This document shows positions 46,674 through 59,298 of a stretch of DNA of 64,000 bases, piece by piece. The notes under the pieces were generated by a model. It searched no databases. It had not been told where the DNA came from and worked only from the letters and a program-made list of their open reading frames with translations. The position numbers and the translations under genes are program-made. Source of the stretch: Mallotus nudiflorus (lineage: Eukaryota > Streptophyta > Magnoliopsida > Malpighiales > Euphorbiaceae); NCBI GenBank assembly GCA_947683625.1, contig CANTUR010000193.1:124001-188000 (forward strand), given 5' to 3'. Each line of letters begins with the position of its first letter. The stretch's first letter is position 1.

Positions 46674-47940
46674 ATGGCTAGATAAGGAGCTCAAGTAAGG
46701 GCTTTAAAAGAATATAGTGTTCCTAGTCTCACAAGAAATCAAAACTGTATTGTAAAGCTAACCATCGAAGATAACAACTTCAAGATCAAATCTGCATACA
46801 TTTATATGGTTTCATAATATCAATTTAGTGGACTATAAATAGAGCACCCAAATGCACATCTAGCCTCTTTCTTAGACATCTATGATACTTTTAAGATCAA
46901 TGGAGTGAGCACATATGCTATTTTCCTTAGACTATTTCCATTCTCATTGTAAGATAAGGAAAAGTTATGGTTAGGATCATTGGCTCCAAATTTCATCACC
47001 TCATGGGATACACTTTCCAAGGCTTTTCTCACTAGTATTATCTACCATGAAAGACTACCAAATATCACTAAGACCTTACTCAATTTAAGCAATAGCTTGG
47101 TGAATCTCTCTATAGTGCTTGGGAGAGATTTAAAGATTTACAAAGACATTGCCTACACTATGGCATTCTAGAGTGGCTACTCATGTAGAGTTTCTACCAA
47201 GGATTATCTTAATCTTTAAAAATCACTATAGATACTACTGTACAGGGCTCTTTTATGAGCAAGACACCTGATAATACATTTGCACTCTTAGATAATATAG
47301 CATCCAATAATTATTAATGACATGGAGAGCGAAATCATCCTAGGAAAGTAATAGGAGTGTATGAGGTTGATAGTTTGAGCATAGTAAATGCTAAGTTGGA
47401 TTCCCTCACAAAACAATTGTAAAAGCTCAATTTTTCAGGTTATCCATCATAGGTGCTATCTTGTGAAGTATGTGGTGGAGGACATTCTACTATGGAGTGT
47501 CAACAAAAAGATTCTTATTCCTAAAGCTGCTCAATTAAACAACTCAATGCCTTGAATAATTTTAATGACAGACCTTACGAGAATCCATACTCCAATACCT
47601 ATAATACTAGATGGATAAATCACCCAAATTTTTCATGGTTAAATCAATGAGGGAACCAAGCTTTAAGTTCAAATCAAGGGTACAAAACACCATCGAGTTT
47701 TCAGTAAAAGACCACTTACCCTCAACCCCAACCCAAGTCTAATCTTGAGATAAAGATGGAAAACTTCATCCAATCATAAATCAAGATAAATCAAACACTT
47801 CAAGAAGGTTTTAAGTAGCATGAAGATAATTTTACGCGGATGGATGCAAGGTTGGCACAATTAGCCATATACAATAAGATATTGGAACACCAAATCACAT
47901 CAAAAGTGAGCTCTTCTAAATTTTGCTAGATGGGACACTT
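46674..47940 (+). pseudogene. Gag of element D, broken
   Basis: From the ATG at 46674: MAR, stop, GAQVRALKEYSVPS, then NNFKIKSAYIYMVS and EHPNAHLASFLDIYDTFKI near 46845. Next come YAIFLRLFPFSL and KLWLGSLAPNFITSWDTLSK (an open frame from 46980). These match Athila gag closely (DPNAHIASFLEICDT, LRLFPFSL and SITTWD regions). A knuckle-like CEVCGGGHST region is visible as degraded CEVCGGGHSTMEC near 47466. The tail to 47940 has many stops. Gag would build the particle. Confidence 0.88.
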
Positions 47941-48086
47941 CCCAAGCCAACTTGAGAACCCAAAGGAACAAGTAAAAGCAGTGACTTTAAGGAATGGGAA
48001 GCAACTGCTTGAGATTGAACGTAAAGGTAAAAAGCCAAGGGTTGAACATGAGCATATTTAAAATAATGTAGAAAATTCAAAGGAAA

Positions 48087-48790
48087 ATGAGGTCAATTTA
48101 TATACTTGAGATGAAAAAGACACCATGTTTATCTTTTCCCCAAAGGACAAATAATACAACACTTGATAAACAATTTCAGAAAGTCTTAAAGGTGTTCAAG
48201 CAGCTAGATATCACCATTCCTTTTCTAGAAGTAGTAACTCAAATGCCAAAATATTATAAATGCCTCAAAGATATTATATATAATAAAAGGAAGTGGGATG
48301 ATCATGAGACTATTCCAATGAATGAAGAATGCAGTGTTGTCATTAGAAATAAGCTCCCTCCAAAGCCTAAAGATCCAAGTAGTATCACTATACCCTATGT
48401 TGTTGGTAAATTTTCTATTAGTAGAGCTCTATGTAATCTTGGCACTAGTGTAACCATTATACCTTTATCTTTATGCAGGAAATTAAACATAGGTAAGCCC
48501 AAGCCTATAAATATTTCTTTACAACTAGCTGACAAATCCATAGCCTACCCTGAAGGAATTTTGGAGGACATATTAGTAAAAGTTGGAGAATTCTGTGTGC
48601 CTTATGACTTCATGATTCTAAAGATGGAAAAAGATCTCTAAATCCCCATTATCCTAGGATGACCTTTCCTTGCTAAAACTGGAGCAATTATTGATGCGAA
48701 GCAGGGAAATCAAGCTAGAAGTTAAAGAAGAGACTATGGAGTTTAACATTTTCAAAATGACAAATGATCCTTCCATAGTGAAGACATGTT
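48087..48790 (+). pseudogene. Protease region of element D, catalytic Asp lost
   Basis: An open frame of 184 codons (48087-48641) reads FPQRTNNTTLDKQFQKVLKV, FKQLDITIPFLEVVTQMPKY and LPPKPKDPSSITIPYVVG. The protease active-site region then follows as ALCNLGTSVTIIPLSLCRKL, where Athila elements have CDLGAS-x-NLMP. The catalytic Asp is Asn here. LQLADKSIAYPEGILEDILV and PYDFMILKMEKDL follow; after the stop, G-x-PFLAKTGAIIDAKQG completes the domain. The protease would cut the polyprotein. Confidence 0.92.
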
Positions 48791-48908
48791 TTCTAATTAA
48801 TGCAGTCTAGAGTTGTGTAGAGTGAGTTTTTCAACAACAACATCCCTAAGACCTTTTGAAAGTAAGTTTAGTTTGTAAGGCAGACTCCAAGAAGAAGACA
48901 ATGATGTA

Positions 48909-50113
48909 ATGGCTTATACTAACACATTAAATACACAACATATATTGCCACACTATAAATCTTTAAGGTATGAACCTTTACCTTATGATATATGCCCTAT
49001 TTATACTTTGAGAGAGGAAGATGCACCAAAGGTTGAGCTTAAGCAACTTCCTCCTAACTTGAGGTATGCTTTTCTAGGACCTAATTCTACTTATCCTATT
49101 ATTGTCAATGCATAGTTAAATGGTGAACAAATGGATAAGATGCTTAGATGGGTTAGGCATCACAGAAAAATTATAGGGTATACTATTAATGATTTAAAAG
49201 GGATTAGCCCTTCTTTTTGCATGCATAGGATTCATTTAAAGGAAGGTTGTAATCCTTCCATTGAACATCAACGTAGACTAAATCCTAACATGAAAGAAGT
49301 GGTTAAAAAGGAAATCATGAAGTTGTTAGATGTTGGCATAATATATCCAATTTCATATAGTAATTGGATTCTAATTCATGTGGTTCCTATAAAAGAAGGG
49401 ATGACATTTGTTAAAAATGAAAATAATAAATTGATTCCCACTCGAATTGTCACAGGATAGAGCATGTGCATTGATTATAGAAAGTTAAACAAAGCTACTA
49501 GGAAATACGATTTTCCTCTCCCATTTATTGATCAATAGTTACAAAAATTAGCTCATAATTCCTTTTTCTGCTACTTAGATGCGTATTTAGGATTCTTTCA
49601 AATCCTTATCCACTTAGAGGACTATGAAAAAACTACTTTCACTTGTCCCTATGGAAATTATGCTTATAGGCGCATGCCTTTGGGTTGTGCAATGCTCCTG
49701 CTACTTTTCAAAGGTACATGATAGCAATTTTCTTAGAGTTTGTAAAGAATGTTATGAAAGTATTCATGGATGACTTTCCTATTTATGGTACCTCTTTTGA
49801 TAATTATCTTAATAATTTATCTAAAGTTTTGCAAAGATATGATGAAGCTAACTTGGTTTTAAAATGGGAAAAATGCCATTTTATGGTAACCAAAGGAGTT
49901 ATTTTAGGCCATTTAGTGTCTGATAAAGGAATTGAGGTTGATAAAGCCAAAATTGAAGTGATTCAGAAACTTCCACCTTCTACAAGTGTGAAAGGAATTC
50001 ATAATTTTTTAGGACATGCTATTTTTTATAAAAGATTTATTAAAGACTTCTCAAAAATTGTTAAACCTCTCACTAATCTTTTAGCCAAGGATACTTCCTT
50101 CACTTGTATTTGA
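48909..50113 (+). pseudogene. Reverse transcriptase of element D
   Basis: Successive open pieces: LKQLPPNLRYAFLGPNSTYP (48909-49115); INDLKGISPSFCMHRIHLKE, RRLNPNMKEVVKKEIMKLLD, VGIIYPISYSNW and FVKNENNKLIPTRIVTG (49131-49460). A stop replaces the expected Trp, then CIDYRKLNKATRKYDFPLPF and TFTCPYGNYAYRRMPLG. A one-base loss near 49680 shifts the frame into CNAPATFQRYMIAIF, KVFMDDFPIYG and VLKWEKCHFMVTKGVILGH (to 50113). The FMDD catalytic pair is intact. It is one of the better preserved domains in the window, but not functional as a whole. Confidence 0.95.
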
Positions 50114-50645
50114 TAAAGACTACCTTGATGCTTTTTGTAGGTTAAAAGAAGCATATATCTCAGCACCAATCTTGTAACCTCCTGACTAGAATCTTCCTTT
50201 TGAAATTATGTGTGATGCAAGTAACGATGTTGTAGGCACTATTTTAGGACAAAGAAAAAACAAGCAAGCATATACCATATATTATACTAGTCATACACTA
50301 GATGAGGCCCAATTAAATTATGCTACTATTGAAAAAGAACTTTTAGCAGTCGTATTTGCCATTGATAAATTTTGTTTTTATCTGACAAGTAGCAAGGTGA
50401 TAGTCTTTACCGACCACACAGCTTTGAAGTATCTCCTCTTAAAGAAAGATGCTAAGCCACACCTCATTAGATGGATCCTTATACTCCAAGAGTTTGATAT
50501 GGAAATCAGAGATAAAGCAGGGGCTGAAAATGTTGTTATAAACCATCTACCAAGATTAGAGCTACCAAACAGAGATGATGAGCTGCCAATTGATGACTAC
50601 TTTAAAGGTGAACACCTAATGCAAGTCAAGAATATGACACCTTAG
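50114..50645 (+). pseudogene. RNase H of element D
   Basis: Follows a short stretch with LDAFCRLKEAYISAPIL-like sequence. The 145-codon open frame (50208-50645) begins CDASNDVVGTILGQRKNKQA and continues IYYTSHTLDEAQLNYATIEK, ELLAVVFAIDKFCFYLTSSK, VIVFTDHTALKYLL and DKAGAENVVINHLPRLE. Landmark residues are CDAS, the Glu of ATIEKELLAV and the Asp of FTDH. The final VADHLSRLE-type end is changed to VINHLPRLE, so that Asp is Asn. Confidence 0.93.
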
Positions 50646-50689
50646 TATGCATACTTTATGAATTACCTAGTTTGCAGTGTCTTGCCTCC

Positions 50690-51830
50690 CAATCTTTCAT
50701 AACAACAAAAGAAGAAATTTTTCTCTGACATGAAATATTATTATTAAGAAAAACCTCTTCTCTATAAAAGGTGTGGAGATGGATTGATTAAGGGTGCTTG
50801 CCTAAAGAAGAAGTTGAAGATGTGCTTTCATATTGTCATTCTTTATAATGTGATGGATACTTTAGTCCCACCAAAACTGTAACAAAAGTTCTTCAAAGTG
50901 GATTTTACTAGACAACTCTCTTTTAAGATATTAGGAATTTTTTATTAAAATGCGACAAATGCCAAAGAACATGAAACATAGGGAAACAAAATAAGATGCC
51001 TCTGAATGGAATTCTTAAAGTTGAGATCTTTGATGTGTTGGGTCTAGACTTCATAGCTCCCTTCCCAAGCTCATTTGGTAATAAATATATTATGGTAGGT
51101 GTACACTATGTATCAAAATAGGTGGAAGCAATAGCATCTCCAACCAATAATGTTAGACTTGTGACAAGATTCATTCGAAAGAATATATTCTCTTGGTTTG
51201 GGATAACTCGAGCTATGATCAGTGATGGTGGAATGCATTTTTGCAATCACCAGTTTGAATGTTTGTTAAAGAAATATGTTGTCACTCATAAGGTTACAAC
51301 TCCTTACCATCCCTAGACTAATGGTCAAGTCAATATATCAAACAGAACAATCAAGTCTATAGTCAAAAATATAGTAAATGCTTTAAGAAAAGATTGGTAT
51401 GCTAAACTTAATAATGCTCTGTGGGCTTATAAAACTGCATTCAAAACCCCCCATTAGTGCCTCTCCCTTCTGACTCCTTTATGGAAAGTCATGTCACCTA
51501 CCTATGGAGCTGGAGCACAAAGCATTTTAGGCAACTAAATTCCTAAACTTTCATTTACAAAAAGCTGGTAAGAAGAGATTGCTTTAATTAAATGAACTTA
51601 TGGATTTTAAACTTAATTCATATAAAAATGCCAAAATTTATAAAGAAAGGAGAAAAAGATGGCATGAAAAGCATATTATGAAGAAAGAATTTAAAGAAGG
51701 AGACTATGTACTTCTATTTAATTCAAGGCTAAAGCTATTTCTAGGAAAACTTAAGTCTAGATGGTCAGGCCCCTTCATTATCAAGCATGTGTATCCTCAT
51801 GGAGCATTAGAAGTGTGAAGCACAAATACT
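50690..51830 (+). pseudogene. Integrase of element D, broken
   Basis: The zinc region (50690-50990) is badly decayed. The core reads VLGLDFIAPFPSSFGNKYIM (first Asp kept), then WFGITRAMISDGGMHFCNHQ (second Asp kept) and VTHKVTTPYHP, stop, TNGQVNISNRTIKS. There the third catalytic Glu of NGQVE-x-SNR is Asn. LNNALWAYKTAFKTP follows. The C-terminal part is open at 51600-51818: FKLNSYKNAKIYKERRKRWH, EGDYVLLFNSRLKLF and GKLKSRWSGPFIIKHVYPHG. This is typical of Athila. Confidence 0.93.
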
Positions 51831-52010
51831 GGAGCTTTCAAAGTTAATGGATAGAGATTAAAACTCTACTTTCACATTGAAGCTATCTCAATAAGTGTAG
51901 CAGTTGCACTTCTCAACTCAATCAAAAACATCAGTAAAATACAATCAAGCTAATGACTTTAAACAAATGCTTAATAGGACGCAACCCATTCAACTTTAAT
52001 TTGTTTCAAC

Positions 52011-52072
52011 ATTTTTATTTTTATTTTTATTTTTATTTTTATTTTTATTTTTATTTTTATTTTTATTTTTAT
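52011..52072 (+). repeat. Microsatellite (ATTTTT)n in the tail of element D
   Basis: About ten uninterrupted hexamer units between the end of integrase and the 3' LTR. Confidence 0.95.
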
Positions 52073-53760
52073 TGTTTTTTAGCTTAATTTTGTAAAACTA
52101 CATATCATGCATTTATTTTTATGCATACATGGATGAGTACACGAGTGAATATACAAAAAATTTTCAATAGTACATGATCAAACACACGCCTGTGTATTTA
52201 ACCATGCGCTAATCTAAAACATGCACAGTACCACACATGATTGAGTGCAATGGACCATGTGCGTTCATTTTGTTTATATAAGTCAATGCACGACGTGCAC
52301 TTAACCGTGCACCTCAATTATCATACACGACCACACACATGATTCATGTACCACACTATGCATAAACATTCACATACATGGTCCAGCACATAGAATAGTG
52401 CATGACCATGTACACTATTACATGTACATCATTCCTTTTCTTTCTTGCATCTATCAATTGCCCTTTATTTTAATTATTGTGCATATGGAATCAAATTGCA
52501 TTACCTCCCTGACCCTATTATGAGGATTTTGACACTACTGAGGAGGATGCCAATTCACCAGATGATACACCATTATATACTTCTCCTCCTAATGATGTTG
52601 ATAACACCACTATGGATGCGAAGAATGACCATGACCATGATGCCTAGTTTTACTGGTTTATTTCATTTTATTTCTTTTCTTACACTAGTATTACTATACT
52701 CTCTATGTTTATTTTTGTTTTTTTATTTATAGTGCTTATTTACCATTTCTTTTTTTTCATGCATTTTATTTTTTAGGTGATTGTCTACTCTCCTACCATT
52801 TAGGGAAGTCATTCTTTCCACCTCTCATTTATTTTTATTTCTTTGTTAGTCATTACGTACACTAACTTGTTTAAGTATGGGGAAGAGAATATAAATTGCA
52901 TTACATATTTTCTATGTTTGATTCCATCTCTACATCATATCATATATTACATGTTGCATGATTGCATCCACACACACTCACACATTAAATTTTTGCAATT
53001 TATCATTGTGATAAAGCTAGTGCATCGAATGTGATTTCAATGTACATGTTTCATTTGTAAATTTTAAAATTAGATTGATAATTTATGAATAAAGACTTCT
53101 GAAATTCCAATGAACCTAATGCTTACTTACTTTTGAATAACTGAATCTAAAAATTGATAGTTCGGAAAACTGTTTATAAGTGATACTTGGGTGTTATCTT
53201 TTATTCTAACCTTGACACTAGCATATAACCTGATAGTAATTAAAAAAACTCTCTTTAAAGCAATGTATAATTTTTTTATTTTTATGCTATGAAATCTACT
53301 CTAATGCTCTAATATGAGTATGAATATCCAACAGACTCATTTGACAGTGTCCCTGTTTAGTAATACTGGAACAGTGGGGGATTACTAAAAGTGAGAAGAA
53401 TAGAGATATTAAAGCGAGATGAAGCGTAAAACGCACTCACTAATAAAATTAAACTAAAATTTATATTTTTTATGTAATGGAATCAAGGGGGTGGCTTGAG
53501 GTTGCAAAAAATACTATCATTTACTTTCATTTTTCTTGATTACTAGTTTGCATGTTTTCAGAAAATTCAATAGTTAAGTTTGCTCTTCACTTGGTAAAAC
53601 TTATGTTTTTAACTTTGAATTATCAATCTGATTTTAATTTATAAGCGTTGTATTAATGTAAGATTGTGGCAGATGGACATTTAGAAGTTTTTCAATGTGC
53701 TAAGTTCATTGCATTGATGAGTGTTCTTATGCATTTTGCTTGAGGACAAGCAAAGGTTTA
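52073..53760 (+). other. 3' non-coding part of element D
   Basis: About 1.7 kb without recognisable domain. Many catgcac, cacacgac and gtgcatgacc phrases fill 52100-52430. A short acidic frame without its own ATG (52513-52647) reads PYYEDFDTTEEDANSPDDTP and ends at a stop. Its role is unknown, and it may be the remains of a polyprotein tail or an extra frame. No env-like membrane protein was seen. Confidence 0.6.
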
Positions 53761-53773
53761 GTGTGGGGAAATT
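53761..53773 (+). other. Polypurine tract of element D
   Basis: gtgtggggaaatt immediately before TGTTATGTG, similar to the G-rich tract of other Athila elements. Confidence 0.85.
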
Positions 53774-55240
53774 TGTTATGTGTCAATTATACATATAATT
53801 TTAGGAGCATTTATATTGGTTTTATAATATATTTTTATACGTTTATTTAATTTTTATTAATTTTACTTGCATTTAGCATAATATTATTTAATTTGCATTT
53901 TAAAGAATACATTTGCATGTTTATTTAATAATTAAGTGCATTATAGTATCTAATTAAATTATTTGTTGCATTTTTATGAATTGAAGATAGTGCATGACCA
54001 TTTCTAGAATTATGTCTGGAGTGTCTCTCTGTACAAATTACATACACAGACTAGCACACGACTGCGTGCTCATTAAGAATCCTACACGCTTCACCACATG
54101 ACTGTGGAAAAAGGTGTGCACTTACATTAATTAAAGCCAAGCACAATGAAGAAGTTATGCACACCCCACCACATGACCATGTACCAAGCCATGCATAAAT
54201 TTGGAATAGTACACACCCAAGTGCATGGCCATGCATTAGGGTGTGCACATAAAATTAACGTACACGCTTGCATACACGCCCTAGTGCACACTCTTGTGCA
54301 TGGCCATGCACTTGGGTGTGCACTCATGAAAAATCTTCCTCTTTCATTCAGAATTATGGATTTAAAAGATTTTAAAATTAGAAGATTACATAATGAGAAT
54401 ATTCTAGAATTGGAAGTTCTAGGGAAAGAGATGGCTATAAAAAGAGGATCAATTTAGCAAATGAGAATTCATTCAAATCAGCATTCAGAGATATTCTAAG
54501 TAAAGAAGAAGCGAAGTTTCAAGCCAATCACATTTAAGAATAATTGTTCTTATGCTTAGAATATCTTTTAATTATGATTATTTCCATCATGTGTAACTGA
54601 TTTACTCAAGGTTTGGATTTGTGTAGCCAGACTACTGCTTGTTTGGATTTTTATGTTTTAATTCAATAAGTTAATATTCAGTCAATTTTACAAATTGTTT
54701 TTATATGTTCTAGTATTTGATTTTAGGCCTAATTAAATGCATATTTTTGGGTTGATTAGTAGATAACAAAATTTGCATGATATATTAGCTCATAGACCTG
54801 TGAAACTTAGGAATCTTGATCATAAAAGTAGACGAATCCTTCAAGGAGTATTAAATTACTAAGGAACTTAATAAGTCTTAATTAATTTACTTGACCATGA
54901 AAACATGTCATAATTATTTTTTCCATGCTTGAATGATCTCAAAAGAGACTTGAAGTAATTTGAGTAATTTACCCTTGATTGTATTAACAAGTTGAATTAA
55001 GATTAAATCCTATAATTCAAGTGTTTAGTGAAGTGAATCTAGGCTCTATCTTTCAATTATTGAATTTTTATTTAGAATTTATCTTTGTTAGTTAATATAG
55101 TTTTCTATTTCAATTAAATCTATTTTATTTGCTTGTGGAGATAAAATTACAACTAGTACTTAGTATCAATCTCCTCGTGGGAACAATACTCAAACTTTAC
55201 TACTTATTACAAACCATGCACTTATGAAAATTGCCTAACA
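53774..55240 (+). repeat. 3' LTR of element D (1.47 kb)
   Basis: Begins TGTTATGTGTCAATTATAC, uninterrupted where the 5' copy is split by S2, and ends TTGCCTAACA. TATAAAAA at 54436-54443 is a likely TATA box. The 54000-54330 block has repeated gtgcatggccatgcac phrases. Confidence 0.95.
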
Positions 55241-55245
55241 CTTGA

Positions 55246-57319
55246 CTTTAACAATAAATTTTAATTACTAACTTTGACATTTAAGTATGTTTATAAGTTA
55301 GTATGAAAGATAAAATCAATGGCTTGAATTGAAAAACAAAAAAAAAAGCCATTTAAGAGTCATACCACTCCTTATGATTTTGGTCATGATTATAAAGAGC
55401 ATCACAAGAAAATTGAGAACCATATTCAAGTTATTTAAAGGAGCAAAACCCCTCATGGTCCTCCTCATGACCATGAGCAACCCAGTCATAATCATGAGTG
55501 AGTGGAATTCAAGTAAAGAAAATAGGTAGTGTTACTTATGGTCGTGAGCAGCAAAGTAGGATTAGGAGCATTATCATGAGTGAATTGTCAACTTTTATAA
55601 TGACTATTTTAAAGTTCTAAAGTTCCAACAGCTATATCTTTAACATCATGATTGTGACACCTCCCCTTATGATCATAAGCATCAAAATTACTATAAAATG
55701 TGAAAGAAATATTAAATGAATATAAAGAAGTGTTAGGATAAATGTTTAGGCTTCCAACAACTATTTTTACACTCTTGACTATAAATACAAGGTCATCATT
55801 TAAAGAGTTAAAGATTCAAAAAGTTGGTAGAGAAAATTTATTATGAACATTTACTGAAGCTAAACTTTATGTGTTTCACATTTCATTTCATATATTCATT
55901 TCTTATAAAGTCTTTTTTTGAGTTTATCTCTGCCCTTCTTATAGGAGTTAGGAGTATGATTAAGATTTTTTTTCCTACCCATTCTTAAGGTTAACATGTG
56001 GGTAATGAGGATAACTTAACTTGGAGTTGGTGTTAGGCACTTATAAAAACACTTTGATTTTAGGGGCTATGTGTTAGCCTTTAGAACACTTATATAAAGG
56101 TTTTTAAATGTGAATCTTAAAAACATTTGAAAATAGGCTTAAGAGTGAGTCTAGAAAAAAACTTAGTGAAAGGTTTGTCTTTAGTCAAAAAAACACATTA
56201 ATTATAAAGTTGGTGTTGAGCCTTAAAAAATCTCATTGTAATAACCTTTGTAGTACTATTAGGATGAGTTTAAAATCCTAACTTGGGAAGAAGTTAGGTA
56301 GGAGATATGGAATAGGTTGAAAATTTGAACTCCTAAAAATAATTTGTATTCCTTATTAATTGTCCTTATTCTTAATTTATGCTTTTTGAGATCCTTTTTT
56401 AACCGTCTTTAAATTTTCTCATATTTTTTAGTCTTCGCCTCAATCACTCAAAAGCTTTATTCATCCCGTCAAGGCATTTTTCATATTTTCATTGTGGTCG
56501 AATGGACACACCTTTAAAAGTTATGAGGCTTATGATGAGTCAATTAACATAAATTAAACCTATTGGAGCTACATACTCCAATTGAAGGCTTCTCTTTAAA
56601 ATGATTAAGGAGGGAGTAACATAATATGAACTTCATTGGTACATTAGGCTAGCAAGGCATTCTAATTCTAGAGGAATATAGATTAGCTCTATTAGGGAGT
56701 GGCACTGTGATGTTTAACCACATTTAAGATGCACACCTCTCACCATATCTATTTGGCCATATTGAACATACAAAACTCCTTGCCTTCATTGAACATATAG
56801 TTCTAAACATCCATCAAACAAAAAATACATAAATAATAATACCCAAACTTTTATAAATTAGAAACTAATTGAAATCCTTAACCCTGCCCACTAGTCCCAC
56901 TTCTAACCTACCTTCAAAAAATAAAAATGCTACCTCAATTTCACTATTTGTACAAATAAAGAACCTCCAACTTCCACTAAGCTAGAATTGGCTTTAACTG
57001 AATTAGAAAACTACCCATAATACCTAAAATAAACTTTAGGCCATTGTAGATTTTCTTCATAAAAATCTATAATAACATAAGAAACCATAACTAACAAAAC
57101 ACTACTCCCTCTAAATATACCTATTTTACCTTCAAAACTAATTAAAATAAAAATTTTCCTCTTATCTCATCTTCAACAAATCAAAACCATTGGGCCATAC
57201 TAAACCATAATGCCTACAATTCTTTTTAACCATTTCATGTTCAACTTTGGCTAAAAAAAACAAAGAAGTTTAAAAATTTTAAAAAAAGGGAAAGAAAATT
57301 AATGAAATAAATTGTCATG
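55246..57319. other. Unassigned AT-rich region
   Basis: No coding similarity found. Repeated phrases of the type tcatgaccatgagc and ggtcgtgagc occur at 55380-55590. Short frames are not supported by any motif. It may be decayed LTR sequence. Confidence 0.45.
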
Positions 57320-57975
57320 AGTTCCACTTTATGGTGTGTCCTAAAAATAAATCTAAGAGTTGCACATGGGAACTTCTTCACAAGTTGAATTCAAAGAGGT
57401 AGCTTCCTTGGCTTTATGGAAGTGACAGATTAATTTAATCAAATTTTGACAAAGTGGAACATATAGTATGTTTCTAAAAGGTGGCATGCTATAAGATACA
57501 TAGTCGATTAAAGGTAGGATCCCAACAGTGGTACTCTTTATAATCAATACCATAACTAAGAAAACAATATAAGTGCATCCAAGGCTCTAACTTTAAATGT
57601 TCATGAGGATTTAATAAGACAAAACATGCACATCCAAAAGGTTTGAACATTGAATAGTCTGAAACTTTACAATATAACTGCTTAGAAGGAGTCAAATTAT
57701 TAAGAGCATAAGTTAAAACATGATTAATAGTATAAACTATATTTCAAGCATCTTCTCCTCATAATTTTTCAAGTAATAAAGTAGAGATAAGGAAGGCACA
57801 ACATAAAGAATGTGACAATATATATGTTCAGCCCTTCCATTTTATTGAGATGTATGAGGACAAAAATGTTAAGCAGTAGTTCACTATTAACAAAGAAATT
57901 AAAGGAAAGAAAATTTCTAATACTCCATGACATTATTGTTAGTGACATGCCATAGGCCAATTAAGTAATGGCCAT
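57320..57975 (-). pseudogene. Copia integrase fragment H on the minus strand
   Basis: Minus-strand pieces: SIRNFLSFNFF and HTSQ, stop, NGRAEHIYCHIL near 57830 (third catalytic Glu kept). Then, at 57695-57489, PSKQLYCKVSDYSMFKPFGC, ACFVLLNPHEHLKLEP, LSYGIDYKEYHCWDPTFNRL. The latter matches the copia integrase C-terminal region (FGCACFVLL-x-PHE-x-x-KLEP). No LTR or RT belongs to it here. Element F begins right beside it and may have inserted into it. Confidence 0.85.
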
Positions 57976-57979
57976 ACTT

Positions 57980-59286
57980 TGACATTGTCAATTTTCTATT
58001 TTAATAATAAAGAGGCATTTTTATTATTACTTGCTAATTCTAGTATTATCCTTAATTAGTTAATTCAACTAAAATCATCAAGTATGTGACTTAATAGTAA
58101 AGCTCTTAGGTGATAATTGAATTCTAATTTAAATATCCTTAGTCGATTATTATTGTAAAAATAACAACAGGTTGTTATTGGATATAGAATGAATTATGTG
58201 AGGACTGTGAGTGGTTAAGATGGAATTTATCCCTCAGTTATTTTGAGAAGATATTTGTTGGGCCCCTCGATGAGTTAAACTGAAGAGAAATGCATACCCA
58301 TGCTAGAATGACAAAGAGTTATCAGTTTCAATCTACTTGGTATTAAGAAACAATATGACGATGACATAATCCATGCCTTATTTTCAATCAGGAGATCGTG
58401 TGACAAAAGGACTCTAGTGCACACTATGTATTAGGTTATCTCGATTTATCGACCTTCACACAACTTGAGTAGTCATAATGTCTATATATATATTAGTATT
58501 TATTTATTTATTTCCTAATTTATATAAGGAAAGAGTTATCTAAATAAATATGAAAGGATTCTAAATTAGAATTAAAATTAAAATAGAAAAAGAAGTTTAA
58601 ACTTACCAAAACTATTTTGGTAAGTGGAGATGTATGAAACCCTAGAAAGGATGGCTATAAATACATCTCAATCTCTAGGGTAAAGAAGGTTAAGACACTT
58701 TTTTCTCCTTCTTCTTCCTACACTTCTTTTATAAAACAAAAGAAATGGAGAGAAAACATGTTGTGAAACAAAAAAGGTTCTAACAGGCCTACTTTGTTTT
58801 GGATCATCTTCTTCATGTGGATACCGTAAAGGATGTGATCTTTTGGTGACATCTTAATTTGATAAGAAGACACAAAAAGCTCAAGGTAAGGTGTCACTAG
58901 AGTGAACCCCCCTCTTCCTTTCAACTGTCTTACCATTAGATAATATTGGTGAGCGTTTGAAAACCCTTTCAATTAATCTAAGTTGAATTACATGGATCCC
59001 AGTTATGCATTTTATAGTTAAAATTTTTATTTTCCACTGCATTGTTTATCACGAAACCTAATAGTGCTATCGTAGCAAAGGATAGTAGTGCATGCTAATA
59101 TAGTTCATAAAGATGCATGGACTATCTAATTCTTAAGAACTCTCACATGTGATCATGTAATGAAGCATGGCTCTCCACCCAAGAGTGCAAGTGTTGCATG
59201 TTGTGATAGGTATATATGGATGTCACCTCATATGATGAGATTGAGTCTACACAGGTAATTCAATCACCCTACTTGTTTCCTAATAG
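57980..59286 (+). repeat. 5' LTR of copia F, ends approximate
   Basis: The start is taken at TGACATTGTC because coding similarity of fragment H ends there; the end is just before the PBS. TATAAATA at 58656-58663 lies in the middle and is a likely TATA box. Without the 3' LTR neither border is certain. Confidence 0.55.
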
Positions 59287-59298
59287 TGGTATCAAAGC
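59287..59298 (+). other. Primer binding site of copia F
   Basis: TGGTATCAAAGC, one base from the usual initiator Met-tRNA site TGGTATCAGAGC. Confidence 0.85.

Larger units (their letters stand above)
42826..55240 (+). mobile_element. Athila-type Ty3/gypsy element D
   Basis: LTRs: 42826-42834 plus 44965-46440 (5', split by S2) and 53774-55240 (3'). The flanking 5-mers are TTTGA (42821-42825) and CTTGA (55241-55245), a 4-of-5 duplication. PBS of tRNA-Asp type, then gag, protease, RT, RNase H and integrase in gypsy order, then a non-coding tail and purine tract. Protein similarity to the Athila lineage is strong throughout. No env-like frame was recognised. All domains carry stops, but several stay open for 100-180 codons. 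Confidence 0.95.

Noticed and set aside
54051..54457. Overlapping frames on both strands, up to 103 codons
   Set aside because: They fall in the gtgcatggccatgcac block of the Athila LTR, which is nearly palindromic and lacks stops on both strands.
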